Shown: in pieces, positions 1 to 6,630 of the stretch
Layout: every line of letters begins with the position of its first letter
How positions within the stretch are numbered: the first letter of the stretch is position 1
From: CAYVUI01 sp964454745
GTDB lineage: Bacteria > Planctomycetota > Phycisphaerae > Sedimentisphaerales > Anaerohalosphaeraceae
Direction: 5' to 3'
DNA length: 12,276 nt
NCBI GenBank assembly: GCA_964454745.1
Contig: CAYVUI010000126.1
Location: 1-12,276 of the forward strand
Program-made: the position numbers and the translations under genes
Notes under the pieces: generated by a model
Told to the model about the DNA's origin: nothing
The model's input: only the letters and a program-made list of their open reading frames with translations
Databases searched by the model: none

Positions 1-2
1 AA

Positions 3-3000
3 GCAGGCGACACAAATGTCTTGTCCCTGCCTGAAACTCTGCCGGATAATGTTTTTATTATTGCGACCACGCGGACTAAAGAGATTCCCCTGTTAGGAGC
101 TAAAAAAATAATTCCAATTGATCCTGGTTCTCCCCAAAATCAGGAAGACATAAAGAACTATCTTCAGGCGTATTCGAAAAATGAAGCAGTCAAAAATTGG
201 ATCAAGGCCCAAAAAATCAGTACCAGGAAATTTGTGGAAACAATGCTTCAAAAATCTGAAGGCAATTTTATGTATCTGCGATATGTCCTTTCGGCGATTG
301 AAGCCGGAGAAACTAATGGAGGCATTGAAGATTTGCCTGTTGGTTTGAAGGATTATTATCGAAGGCATTGGAATCAGATGCAGAAAGAGCATAAGGATTT
401 CGAGGTTACATCCAAACTGATCATCTGTCTAATCGGAGCAATGCAGGATACTGTCTCCATTGATAAAATTGTTCGATGGACTAATATTGACAAAAACGAA
501 GTTCGTTCAATACTATCCAAATGGAAGGCATTTGTCCGGGAAACCACAGGCGGCAATGGTATTGGCTACCGAATATACCATTCAAGTTTTGCAGATTTTC
601 TGCGACAGGAAATCGATCCTGATCTGAGCGATTATCATAAAATGATCGCGGAAGCGATAATTGATGACCTTAAACATTATCACGATGGGAAATATTGCTA
701 CAATGAACTGGATGACCAGGACATCACGCATTTGATTCAGCATCTGCTTTTATCCAGCGACCATTCTCTTGGAATTCAGGCAGAAAACATCTTGCTGGAC
801 TGGCGTTTTTTGCAGGAACGAACTGACCGCGGGCAGATATTTGAGTTAATTGGAGATATGCAGCAGGCTGTTTCACTTCTGGCGAACAGGCCCAGAGCTA
901 AATTGCTGATACTTCTTGAGGAGGCATTTCGTTTCCATGCATCTTATCTGAACGATTATCCTCAAGACCTGTTCAGTTGTTTATGGAACCAGTGCTGGTG
1001 GTATGATTCAGCGGAAGCAGCGCACCATTATCAGATAACAGATGTAGATATTCAGCAAAAAATGCCGTGGAATCAGCCTGGAAAAAAGATTCACAAATGG
1101 CTTGAAGCATGGCGGGCGGAATTAGGAAAAAGTGATAATTTTACATGGGCGCGGTCATTGAGACCTCCTGCCAAACCGCTGCAGGACCCTCAAATACATG
1201 TGATGAAAGCCCATGAAAGTTCAATAAGCAGTCTGGCCATGTCTGCGGATAGAAAAATTATTGCCTCAGGCTGCTATGGCGGGCATGTTAATCTCTGGAG
1301 CATGGCTTCTGGTCAATTGTTGCATCAGCCTTGCGGGCATAAACAGAAAATAGAATCTTGTGCTTTCTCAGATGATGGAGAGCAACTTATCTCGGTCTCA
1401 TCGGATGGTCATGTAGTGATATGGTCTGTATCGCAGGGTGATATCTCGTCTAAATATCAAATAGATTCGGTTCATAAAACTGTCAAAGCCTTTATTTGCC
1501 CAAAGCAAAACAGAGTTTACTGTCAGGACGAACAGAACGGACTTGTTATCTATGATTATAAGAAAAATCATATAGTAGAGCATTGCTTTGGAAAAGTGAG
1601 CTCGTTAGATCATTTCGGGATGTCGCAAGATGGAACTTTAGCAGCTGTCAGCAAACTATCCGATAATCAGAATATTCATATTTGGGATTTTAGATCGAAC
1701 AAGACATCGTGTCAGGCGTTGCCTTGGCCTGCCAGGTCATTTAGGTTCTCAAATGATAAAAAGCTGTTGGCGATTATCGATGTATCGGAAAATATTCATA
1801 TCAGAAACCTCAAATCAGAGGAAGATGTAATCATTCCCAAGGCTCATGGAGAATCACGGATTGAAGATGCTGCTTTTTCACACGACAATCGCTATCTGGC
1901 CAGTGGTGCCCATGATAACTCAATTAAAATCTGGGATGTCAATACCGGCAAGCAGGTCAAGTGTTTGCTGGGCCATGAGTACTGGGTGCAGAAACTCATT
2001 TTCAGCCATGATTGCTCAAAGATAATCAGTGGAGGCTCAGACGATACTGTACGAGTTTGGGACATTCATTCTGGTAAAGAAAGCAGAATTATAGATCATC
2101 CTACCTTGATTTTTGAGGTTGAAATCAGCCCTGACAGCAAAACTATAGTTTCTGGAGCAGAGGATGGGTCCGTAGGATTCTGGGATACTGAGACAGGCCG
2201 GGGCTCTTTAAAGTATGATGCACATCGCTCCGTTCGGTCCCTGGCGATAGTGCCTGACGGCCAAAAAGCATTGACCGGCGGCTTTGACGGTGAAGTAAAA
2301 GTATGGTATTTGGCAACAAAAAAGCAGTTGCTTGCATTTGATAAACACAAATCAGATGTGGGGGCTTTGGATATTTCACCCTGTGGAAAATATGCGGTCA
2401 GTGCCAGTCCAGACCAATCAGGTCACACAACACCATGCAGAATCAATCTCTGGGAAATTGAAACGGGCAATATCATTTACCATTACATTGAAAATGATGA
2501 GAAGGTCTGGGGGGTACGTTTTTCACCGGACGGCAGAAATATTGGGATTTGGTTCAGTCGAGGCAAGATAGCTATCTGGAATCCAAAGGCAAATTCCCTA
2601 TCTCATGTTTATCGTATATCCTCCAATGATATAGATGATATTCAGTTTTCGCCGGATGGCCGTTTTCTGGCGATACATTGCTGGGAGTCAGGACGGTGCA
2701 TTGTTTATGATACTGAGACAGACAAACATATCTTTGAGGTTGGCGATCCGGATAACAAAGCCTCTAAACCGGTATTTATCGAAGGGACAACCCATCTTCT
2801 GGTAAAAGTCGGACAAAAGCTGTTCCAAAAGTGGGATTATTCGTCAGGAAAAATGGTTGATGAAGTAGAGGATCAATGTGAAATCAACTCCTATATTTCC
2901 TGTAATGAGTTATTCCCATACAAACTAATATCACAAAACAAACATCTTGTTGTAGTAGATCCAGGCAACCAACTCGTCACCCGAATCCCGGAACCGCTGA

Positions 3001-3083
3001 CAAATCTTAAAGTCATTCCTAATAAAAAGATCATCGCAGGCAGAGCTTTCAACCGGATTGCAATCTATCAGCTTGAAAATTGA
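3..3083 (+). CDS. STAND (NACHT-like) ATPase with WD40 beta-propellers, 5'-truncated by the window edge
   Basis: The frame is open to the left edge: codons from base 3 read AGDTNV before the TTG at 21, so 21 is not a real start and the P-loop and Walker B lie upstream. The first visible element, around FIIATTR (51-71), matches the sensor-1 strand of STAND ATPases. A helical winged-helix/arm region follows, with the family-typical segments GNFMYLRYVL (about 261-290) and YHSSFADFLR (about 576-605). From about 1194 to 3080 there are 14-15 WD40-type blades with ends such as SIKIWD, TVRVWD and SVGFWD, enough for two seven-bladed propellers; those after the ninth are more degenerate. STAND proteins are signal-sensing ATPases in which the propeller binds a trigger and the N-terminal effector acts; many in prokaryotes are anti-phage. 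The effector domain is not visible, so a defence role is inference. The TGA stop is followed by a stem-loop and the small gene at 3161. Confidence 0.9.
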   Translation, partial: AGDTNVLSLPETLPDNVFIIATTRTKEIPLLGAKKIIPIDPGSPQNQEDIKNYLQAYSKNEAVKNWIKAQKISTRKFVETMLQKSEGNFMYLRYVLSAIEAGETNGGIEDLPVGLKDYYRRHWNQMQKEHKDFEVTSKLIICLIGAMQDTVSIDKIVRWTNIDKNEVRSILSKWKAFVRETTGGNGIGYRIYHSSFADFLRQEIDPDLSDYHKMIAEAIIDDLKHYHDGKYCYNELDDQDITHLIQHLLLSSDHSLGIQAENILLDWRFLQERTDRGQIFELIGDMQQAVSLLANRPRAKLLILLEEAFRFHASYLNDYPQDLFSCLWNQCWWYDSAEAAHHYQITDVDIQQKMPWNQPGKKIHKWLEAWRAELGKSDNFTWARSLRPPAKPLQDPQIHVMKAHESSISSLAMSADRKIIASGCYGGHVNLWSMASGQLLHQPCGHKQKIESCAFSDDGEQLISVSSDGHVVIWSVSQGDISSKYQIDSVHKTVKAFICPKQNRVYCQDEQNGLVIYDYKKNHIVEHCFGKVSSLDHFGMSQDGTLAAVSKLSDNQNIHIWDFRSNKTSCQALPWPARSFRFSNDKKLLAIIDVSENIHIRNLKSEEDVIIPKAHGESRIEDAAFSHDNRYLASGAHDNSIKIWDVNTGKQVKCLLGHEYWVQKLIFSHDCSKIISGGSDDTVRVWDIHSGKESRIIDHPTLIFEVEISPDSKTIVSGAEDGSVGFWDTETGRGSLKYDAHRSVRSLAIVPDGQKALTGGFDGEVKVWYLATKKQLLAFDKHKSDVGALDISPCGKYAVSASPDQSGHTTPCRINLWEIETGNIIYHYIENDEKVWGVRFSPDGRNIGIWFSRGKIAIWNPKANSLSHVYRISSNDIDDIQFSPDGRFLAIHCWESGRCIVYDTETDKHIFEVGDPDNKASKPVFIEGTTHLLVKVGQKLFQKWDYSSGKMVDEVEDQCEINSYISCNELFPYKLISQNKHLVVVDPGNQLVTRIPEPLTNLKVIPNKKIIAGRAFNRIAIYQLEN

Positions 3084-3095
3084 ACTGTTACAGAT

Positions 3096-3129
3096 CAGGC
3101 CTCTTTCCTGTAATTGAGAAAGAGGCCTG
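3096..3129. repeat. Perfect 12-bp inverted repeat (stem-loop) after the STAND gene
   Basis: CAGGCCTCTTTC (3096-3107) is exactly complementary to GAAAGAGGCCTG (3118-3129), with a 10-base loop. It starts 12 bases after the STAND stop and ends 31 bases before the next start. The stem could end transcription or protect a 3' end, but there is no T-run on either side on either strand, which argues against a simple intrinsic terminator. Confidence 0.75.
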
Positions 3130-3160
3130 TCGCGTTTGACGGCAGGCGGTAGGTGGTAAA

Positions 3161-3436
3161 ATGAAAGCACAAAACCCAGTAGCCAAGTTCAAGGCAGGCC
3201 AGGTATCGGCAGCACTTTGGGACAATGAGATAACGGTAAATGGAACCAAAAAGAACGTCCTGAAAGCTTCGCTTCAGCGTCGGTATAAAGACAGTGATGG
3301 TCAGTGGAAATCTTCTGCAAGCTTTAGCAGAAACGAAATACCGCTGGCGATATATTGCCTGGAAAAGGCACTCGACAAGATCATCGAGATGCAAAATGCT
3401 GAGTCGGATTTCGATGGAGATGCGGCAGGAGAATAA
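3161..3436 (+). CDS. Small conserved protein of the archaeal/plasmid 'KFRAG...W' type
   Basis: This 91-aa protein has the pattern I associate with a small protein family common in archaeal genomes and their mobile elements: K-F-K-A-G-Q-V-S-A near the N-terminus, then a W-x-N-E strand, an L-Q-R-R-Y-K-D-S-D-G-x-W hairpin, and a final helix (N-E-I-P-L-A-I-Y-C-L-E-K-A). The length is normal for that family. Its biochemical role is not established; the all-beta start plus C-terminal helix suggests a compact nucleic-acid or partner-binding fold, which is inference. The start is supported by AGGTGG at 3151-3156, four bases before ATG. It follows the STAND gene by 77 bases with the stem-loop between and no clear TATA box, so it may be read through from upstream. 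Its end overlaps the next small reading frame. Confidence 0.75.
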   Translation: MKAQNPVAKFKAGQVSAALWDNEITVNGTKKNVLKASLQRRYKDSDGQWKSSASFSRNEIPLAIYCLEKALDKIIEMQNAESDFDGDAAGE

Positions 3437-3680
3437 ATCTTCTTCTGCCTCTCATCTTGACGAGATTACCCGCGCGATTGATAAGATACGATTTGGACGT
3501 AGTTTTCCTGCGGTCAATCCTTACGGTACAATATCAGCCCGATCCAATCTGGACAACAACATCATAACGATTGTCGCAGGCCGCGTACCCGCATCTTTTT
3601 TAAGCTGGTTCAAACAGCTTAGAGGCAGGAATCATTGGGAACATCAGCTTCTTTCCCGATGTCATTTCAAGGAGATCTGA
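3414..3680 (+). CDS. Possible small overlapping gene, unknown function
   Basis: An 88-aa frame overlaps the end of the 3161 gene by 23 bases. Candidate starts are ATG 3414 and ATG 3420; neither has a well-placed SD, so it would depend on translational coupling. The frame is open further upstream (to 3294), but that part lies inside the better-supported upstream gene. After the overlap the protein looks genuine: an amphipathic segment (LDEITRAIDKIRFG), then an I-I-T-I-V-A-G-R strand and a basic, aromatic tail (SWFKQLRGRNHWEHQ). I do not recognise a family. It fills the space before the Orc1/Cdc6 promoter with no competing frame. It could still be a chance frame. Confidence 0.4.
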   Translation: MEMRQENKSSSASHLDEITRAIDKIRFGRSFPAVNPYGTISARSNLDNNIITIVAGRVPASFLSWFKQLRGRNHWEHQLLSRCHFKEI

Positions 3681-3704
3681 CCCTGATTTCATTACCATTC
3701 AGGG
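3681..3704. repeat. Short inverted repeat upstream of the orc1/cdc6 promoter
   Basis: CCCTGA (3681-3686) pairs with TCAGGG (3699-3704) around a 12-base spacer, directly after the stop of the 88-aa frame and just before the BRE of the next promoter. It could be a weak 3'-end hairpin or an operator half-site pair. Six-base arms can arise by chance. Confidence 0.35.
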
Positions 3705-3706
3705 GC

Positions 3707-3725
3707 GCGAAAGTATTATATAAAA
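3707..3725 (+). promoter_or_regulatory. Archaeal BRE/TATA promoter of the Orc1/Cdc6 gene
   Basis: A purine-rich GCGAAAG (3707-3713) precedes TATTATATAAAA (3714-3725), a good archaeal BRE plus TATA arrangement. The predicted transcription start, about 25 bases past the TATA centre, is near 3745. That leaves an untranslated leader of about 18 bases before ATG 3763. The motif TGCGGTTTAC (3727-3736) lies between the TATA box and the predicted start, where a bound protein would block initiation. Confidence 0.6.
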
Positions 3726-3762
3726 CTGCGGTTTACAGATGGTGTGGAGTTGATGCGTCAGG

Positions 3763-4851
3763 ATGAATATCTGTGATTATTATAAGAAAAAGAAAGATTC
3801 TGCCGGACTCAAATCCTGTCTGGTCAAGGATTTTTCTATTTTTGATTTTAATCATATTCCGGCTCAGCCGCTCATGCGGGAAGAGTGCAGGCACCTGATA
3901 GACGAAATGCTGCGATTCGAAATGTCCAGTATCCCCACCCACCAGGCAGTTATAGGAAGCAAAGGATCAGGAAAAACATTGACCCTGCGATACCTTCAAA
4001 AATTGCTGACTGATGAAACGGACCTGAAGGTTTTATATGCCAACTGTCGGGAGCATAATACCAGTTTCAAAATATTCGCTCACCTGCTGGATGTCCAGGC
4101 TCGCGGTGCAAGTCTGAGTGAACTGTATAACCGCTTCTGTCAGAAATATAACGACAAAGCGATCATTATTTTAGATGAGGTCGATCTGATGAGTCCAAAG
4201 GATAAACGGCGGGACATTCTGTACTTTCTCAGTCGAAGTCATAATCCTTATCAGGTTATTATGCTATCGAACAATCATCGCATTCTAAGGGACCTTGACG
4301 CCTCAACGAAAAGCAGCCTGCAGCCAGTCACGGTCTATTTCAAAAATTATGATGCCACGCAAATCCATGAAATTCTTCAGGAACGGGCCAGGCAAGGCCT
4401 GCATTCGTGTGACGACAATACACTGGCACAGATAGCCGCTATGACAGTCAAAAAAGCGAACGGTGATGCCAGGATCGCGATAAAGACACTGTTCTATTCC
4501 GTGACTGAAGAGGTCGATAATATTGCCGCGTGCTTCGAAAAAGCCCGCGAGGATGTTATTATCGATATGCTCAACAACCTGTCCGATCCGCTTCTGATGA
4601 TGCTCCGCTCGATTGTGATCAATCATTCTGATTTTGCCAAAGACATCTATAAAAAATACTGCCAAATCTCTTTATCTCAGAATGAAAAGCCGTTCAGTTA
4701 TATGTACTATTATTCCAATCTGAGCTTTCTTCAAAGTATGGGGTTGATTGCCTTAATCTCGACAAAATTCGGCAGAACTTATGCAAACCGTGTCATGCTG
4801 ACTTTCGACGAGCCGGTTCTCGATCCTATATACCGGCTTCGTTTTGGGTAA
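3763..4851 (+). CDS. cdc6: Orc1/Cdc6-family AAA+ replication initiator
   Basis: This 362-aa protein is a full-length archaeal-type Orc1/Cdc6. The N-terminal F-D-F-N-H-I-P...R-E-E segment (residues 28-41) is the family's entry to the AAA+ fold. Walker A is GSKGSGKT (65-72), Walker B IIILDEVD (134-141), sensor 1 LSNN (168-171) and sensor 2 GDAR with Arg237. The F-K-N-Y-D-A-T-Q-I-H-E-I-L region (193-205) and a C-terminal winged helix (about 275-362) follow. Such proteins bind origin recognition boxes as ATP-bound initiators and load MCM helicase. The ATG is the only usable start, because an in-frame TGA lies 10 bases upstream (3751-3753); GGAG at 3746-3749 is 13 bases away, so initiation is weak or near-leaderless. 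A candidate origin follows directly. The divergence from chromosomal-looking N-terminal motifs (H-I-P-A-Q-P-L rather than Y-I-P-E-E-L-P) suggests a plasmid or mobile-element initiator. Confidence 0.93.
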   Translation: MNICDYYKKKKDSAGLKSCLVKDFSIFDFNHIPAQPLMREECRHLIDEMLRFEMSSIPTHQAVIGSKGSGKTLTLRYLQKLLTDETDLKVLYANCREHNTSFKIFAHLLDVQARGASLSELYNRFCQKYNDKAIIILDEVDLMSPKDKRRDILYFLSRSHNPYQVIMLSNNHRILRDLDASTKSSLQPVTVYFKNYDATQIHEILQERARQGLHSCDDNTLAQIAAMTVKKANGDARIAIKTLFYSVTEEVDNIAACFEKAREDVIIDMLNNLSDPLLMMLRSIVINHSDFAKDIYKKYCQISLSQNEKPFSYMYYYSNLSFLQSMGLIALISTKFGRTYANRVMLTFDEPVLDPIYRLRFG

Positions 4852-4859
4852 AAGACTGT

Positions 4860-4984
4860 GCGGAGTTTACGCGTTCTTTATTTATTCATTTAGACTCTTT
4901 CTATGATCTTAATCTTTTCCATACTGTAAATAAAAAAACCTATAACAGTATACATATTATACTACATCGACGTGTAAACTCTGC
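4860..4984. other. Candidate replication origin: ORB-like inverted pair around an AT-rich core
   Basis: GCGGAGTTTACGCGT (4860-4874) and, on the opposite strand, GCAGAGTTTACACGT (4984-4970) match at 13 of 15 positions and face each other across 95 bases. By hand count that interval is about 77% A+T, as expected of a DNA unwinding element. A second inverted pair lies inside it, ATACTGT (4921-4927) and ACAGTAT (4945-4951). Location directly after an Orc1/Cdc6 gene is where many archaeal origins lie, with boxes in opposite orientation on both sides of the AT-rich core. The shared core TTTAC(A/G)C resembles the start of the Methanothermobacter mini-ORB as I recall it, but is not a standard ORB. 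The T-rich first part (4875-4920) may also end the cdc6 transcript. Confidence 0.6.
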
Positions 4985-4993
4985 ATACACTAT

Positions 4994-5033
4994 TATTTTG
5001 CGGTTAATTCAAGGTTAGATAAACCGCAAAATA
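4994..5033 (+). promoter_or_regulatory. Perfect 12-bp stem-loop directly before the SD of the DUF6876-like gene
   Basis: TATTTTGCGGTT (4994-5005) is exactly complementary to AACCGCAAAATA (5022-5033), with a 16-base loop. The right arm ends one base before the GGGGTGAT SD (5035-5042). As RNA it would stack against the ribosome site; as DNA it is a symmetric operator. Its right arm read on the minus strand contains TGCGGTTTA (5028-5020), the same 9-mer found in the cdc6 promoter at 3727-3735. Confidence 0.6.
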
Positions 5034-5047
5034 CGGGGTGATAAAAA

Positions 5048-5404
5048 ATGGAAGCAAAAGAATTAATAATACGCATGCAGCAGTACACCGGAACAATGAG
5101 TTACCACAAGCTGACGTTAACATCGCTTTTGGCGACCGATGGCATTCTAATGATCGCCGAAAAAGCCGGGGCGTACTGGCTAATCGATGCGATAGGTTCA
5201 TATCAAGCAAATCCAAAAGTCAAATCGTTACTTATTCAGTTCTGGACTCTGGAAGTTAAGGACAATACGGCGGTATTATATTGTGTGGAAGATTTCGGAA
5301 TGCCCAGAATTATCGAACAGCAAATCGACTATACAAATTTCCCGGAAGGCAGTTGGAAGTTCTATGTTCAGAATGGAATAATGATGTTGCCTGGGGAGTA
5401 TTGA
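5048..5404 (+). CDS. DUF6876-like small protein
   Basis: This 118-aa protein matches the DUF6876 pattern: an N-terminal segment leading to L-T-S-L-L-A-T-D-G-I-L, the signature GAYWLIDAIGSYQ (residues 41-53) followed by NPKVKS, an F-W-T-L-E-V strand pair, and the C-terminal FPEGSWKFYV / NGIMMLPGEY block. Length is normal for the family, which occurs in plasmids and accessory regions and has no assigned biochemical role. The start is firm: GGGGTGAT (5035-5042) sits five bases before ATG and pairs with the GATCACC end of 16S rRNA, a spacing and register favoured in archaea. It is the first gene of a same-strand run (next start 40 bases on), and a strong stem-loop precedes it. The source of transcription is not certain; AT-rich TATA-like bases around 4949-4960 would start RNA near 4980. 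Confidence 0.8.
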   Translation: MEAKELIIRMQQYTGTMSYHKLTLTSLLATDGILMIAEKAGAYWLIDAIGSYQANPKVKSLLIQFWTLEVKDNTAVLYCVEDFGMPRIIEQQIDYTNFPEGSWKFYVQNGIMMLPGEY

Positions 5405-5444
5405 GACAAAATAAAGGCCGACTATCGTTGCGGAGGTGTGAAAT

Positions 5445-5678
5445 ATGAAGAAAGATTCTCGTGTTAGAAAAACAATCTATGCCCCAAATACTGCCGGAAG
5501 TGGCGGAAGCGGTAGATGGTATGCAGAAATAAGAGATCATGGTCTATTGATGAAAGACGGGTATTTCGATACAGAAGCCCAAGCCAAAAGTTGGCTAAAA
5601 AATCAAAGAAATACAACAATGAGCAAAAGTGTCGCTCGTGAATATATAAAAATGTTCAAAAGGTGGAAATATAAATAG
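5445..5678 (+). CDS. Small basic protein, possible three-strand DNA-binding fold
   Basis: A 77-aa, strongly basic protein with a textbook SD (GGAGGTG, 5432-5438, six bases before ATG), 40 bases after the DUF6876-like gene and so probably co-transcribed with it. The glycine/serine stretch (residues 18-23) is followed by G-R-W-Y-A-E-I-R, D-G-Y-F-D-T-E-A-Q-A and a lysine-rich helix. The order, a strand with W-Y-A-x-I, a hairpin, G-Y-F-D-T-x-x-x-A, then a helix, resembles the AP2/arm-type DNA-binding domains of phage integrases and small accessory proteins. The resemblance is by eye only and no family is assigned. The last residues (F-K-R-W-K-Y-K) are basic. The protein could be a DNA-binding accessory factor of the replicon. 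Confidence 0.7.
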   Translation: MKKDSRVRKTIYAPNTAGSGGSGRWYAEIRDHGLLMKDGYFDTEAQAKSWLKNQRNTTMSKSVAREYIKMFKRWKYK

Positions 5679-5758
5679 CCATTCAGTCAAGCAACCCATA
5701 CTTCGGCGGTCCGGATATATTTTGTATCTAATGAATTATCCTGGCCGGAGAAAAATTT

Positions 5759-5866
5759 ATGAAATGTTTGCTCTTCGCAAAGCATTATCTAAATCTTTCC
5801 CCGGGACAATACACTGACGGGAATATATTTTTATCTCTACTTCAACGTATAGAATTGTTTGAATAG
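5759..5866 (+). CDS. Possible 35-aa small ORF
   Basis: ATG at 5759 opens a 35-aa frame ending at TAG 5864-5866. GGAG at 5747-5750 is eight bases upstream, which is a proper spacing, and a TATA-like GGATATATTTTG lies at about 5713-5724, giving a predicted RNA start near 5742. The peptide (MKCLLFAKHYLNLSP...) has a hydrophobic start and an alternating helical end (L-L-Q-R-I-E-L-F-E). No family is recognised. Without homologues it may be chance; the correct SD is the main argument for it. The rest of 5679-5930 is AT-rich spacer. Confidence 0.3.
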   Translation: MKCLLFAKHYLNLSPGQYTDGNIFLSLLQRIELFE

Positions 5867-5884
5867 TTCATAGATTGTCTCCCC

Positions 5885-5918
5885 CCATCTTTATTTGGGT
5901 AGAATGGAATAAAGATGG
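5885..5918 (+). promoter_or_regulatory. Perfect 11-bp stem-loop overlapping the SD of the 176-aa gene
   Basis: CCATCTTTATT (5885-5895) is exactly complementary to AATAAAGATGG (5908-5918), with a 12-base loop. The right arm includes the first two G of the GGAGGT SD (5917-5922), so folding would hide part of the ribosome site. A run of six C (5881-5886) next to the left arm could cover the rest in an alternative register. This fits translational control or a DNA operator, and it repeats the arrangement seen before the gene at 5048. Confidence 0.6.
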
Positions 5919-5930
5919 AGGTAGATAAAC

Positions 5931-6461
5931 ATGAATTCCAAAAAATACATCATAGAATTTAAGTTGGTTCAGGTTGAAAGGCCTGACAGATACGGCACAG
6001 TCGAAGGGCTGGACAACGAAGAGTTAGCCAATCCGGAGGAACTGGAAAGGCAGGTCTATAGGCAGGAGCTCGGGCCTATTATGGCACTACCGGTAAAGAA
6101 TAAATGGCATGGGCCAAGACCGGAAATCGACGAAAATGGTCAGGTTGAATGGGGAGCATTCGGCACAATTGACTTCCAAAGGCTGGTGCCTAACTTTGAC
6201 AGGGTTCAGTACAAAATCGACCGTCTCAAGGATGAACTTGCAGATGTGGTTCTTATGATTGATATAATAAAGCAGCGAATACCCGGTAAGGGCAAATTCC
6301 TTGTTCTGAAGTATCTCAAAATGGGGATTATCGACCTTGACCATATCGAGGATTTTCAAACATGGAGGTTAGCAACATGGTATCTCAAAGCATGGCGGCT
6401 CAAGTCAGAAATCAAGGAGTTACAGGCCAAAAAAAAGAAGGTCTTTAGTCATACCGGTTGA
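5931..6461 (+). CDS. Unknown 176-aa protein with helical C-terminus
   Basis: A well-formed gene: GGAGGT at 5917-5922, eight bases before ATG, then 176 codons. I do not recognise a family. The N-terminal half (residues 1-90) alternates short strands and acidic stretches (G-L-D-N-E-E-L-A-N-P-E-E-L-E-R), with a W-H-G-P-R-P turn and a D-F-Q-R-L-V-P-N-F-D motif. Residues 92-168 are almost wholly helical and could form a coiled-coil or helical bundle, ending in a lysine-rich tail (Q-A-K-K-K-K). There is no signal peptide or membrane segment, so it is cytoplasmic. A TATA-like stretch at about 5822-5834 may serve it, giving a leader of about 80 bases that contains the SD-hiding stem. A T-rich run follows the stop. 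An adaptor or nucleic-acid-binding role is possible but unsupported. Confidence 0.75.
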   Translation: MNSKKYIIEFKLVQVERPDRYGTVEGLDNEELANPEELERQVYRQELGPIMALPVKNKWHGPRPEIDENGQVEWGAFGTIDFQRLVPNFDRVQYKIDRLKDELADVVLMIDIIKQRIPGKGKFLVLKYLKMGIIDLDHIEDFQTWRLATWYLKAWRLKSEIKELQAKKKKVFSHTG

Positions 6462-6484
6462 TTATTTTTTCTTCTTTTTATATT
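6462..6484 (+). terminator. T-rich archaeal-type terminator
   Basis: Directly after the TGA of the 176-aa gene there are six T in a row (6465-6470) and five more (6475-6479) within a stretch almost free of G and A. Archaeal RNA polymerase stops at such oligo-T runs without needing a hairpin. Confidence 0.55.
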
Positions 6485-6501
6485 TCAAAATAGATTCCCA
6501 T

Positions 6502-6522
6502 GGAGGTGGTTTTATGGTGTAG
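6502..6522 (+). promoter_or_regulatory. Orphan strong SD with a start-stop mini-ORF
   Basis: GGAGGTGG (6502-6509) is one of the strongest SD sequences in the window. It is followed four bases later by ATG GTG TAG, a two-codon ORF. CCATCTCC at 6574-6581 could pair with the SD (one G-U pair) in the same RNA. Either this is the ruined start of a lost gene or a ribosome-holding leader. Confidence 0.4.
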
Positions 6523-6630
6523 ATAACAGGCTATGAAAGAACAGATTGTATCAAGCAAAAAGGTTGCTGATTACCATCTCCAATAAACCATGATATCGTG
6601 CCCTTGATCCAATAGATAGAGCGGGCACAA

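Noticed and set aside
1509..1519. CAGAGTTTACT, similar to the origin box
   Set aside because: It is a single partial match inside the WD40 coding region, far from the AT-rich core and without a partner, so chance is the best explanation.
3096..3129. Intrinsic terminator after the STAND gene
   Set aside because: The stem is perfect but no T-run follows on either strand, and archaeal termination relies on T-runs. It is kept as an inverted repeat of unknown role.
3294..3413. Upstream extension of the 88-aa frame to ATG 3294
   Set aside because: This part lies wholly inside the well-supported 91-aa gene, reads as an arginine/serine-rich shadow, and has no SD.
4303..4665. 120-codon minus-strand frame inside the Orc1/Cdc6 gene
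   Set aside because: It lies opposite the conserved AAA+ and winged-helix coding sequence and is a shadow frame without an SD.
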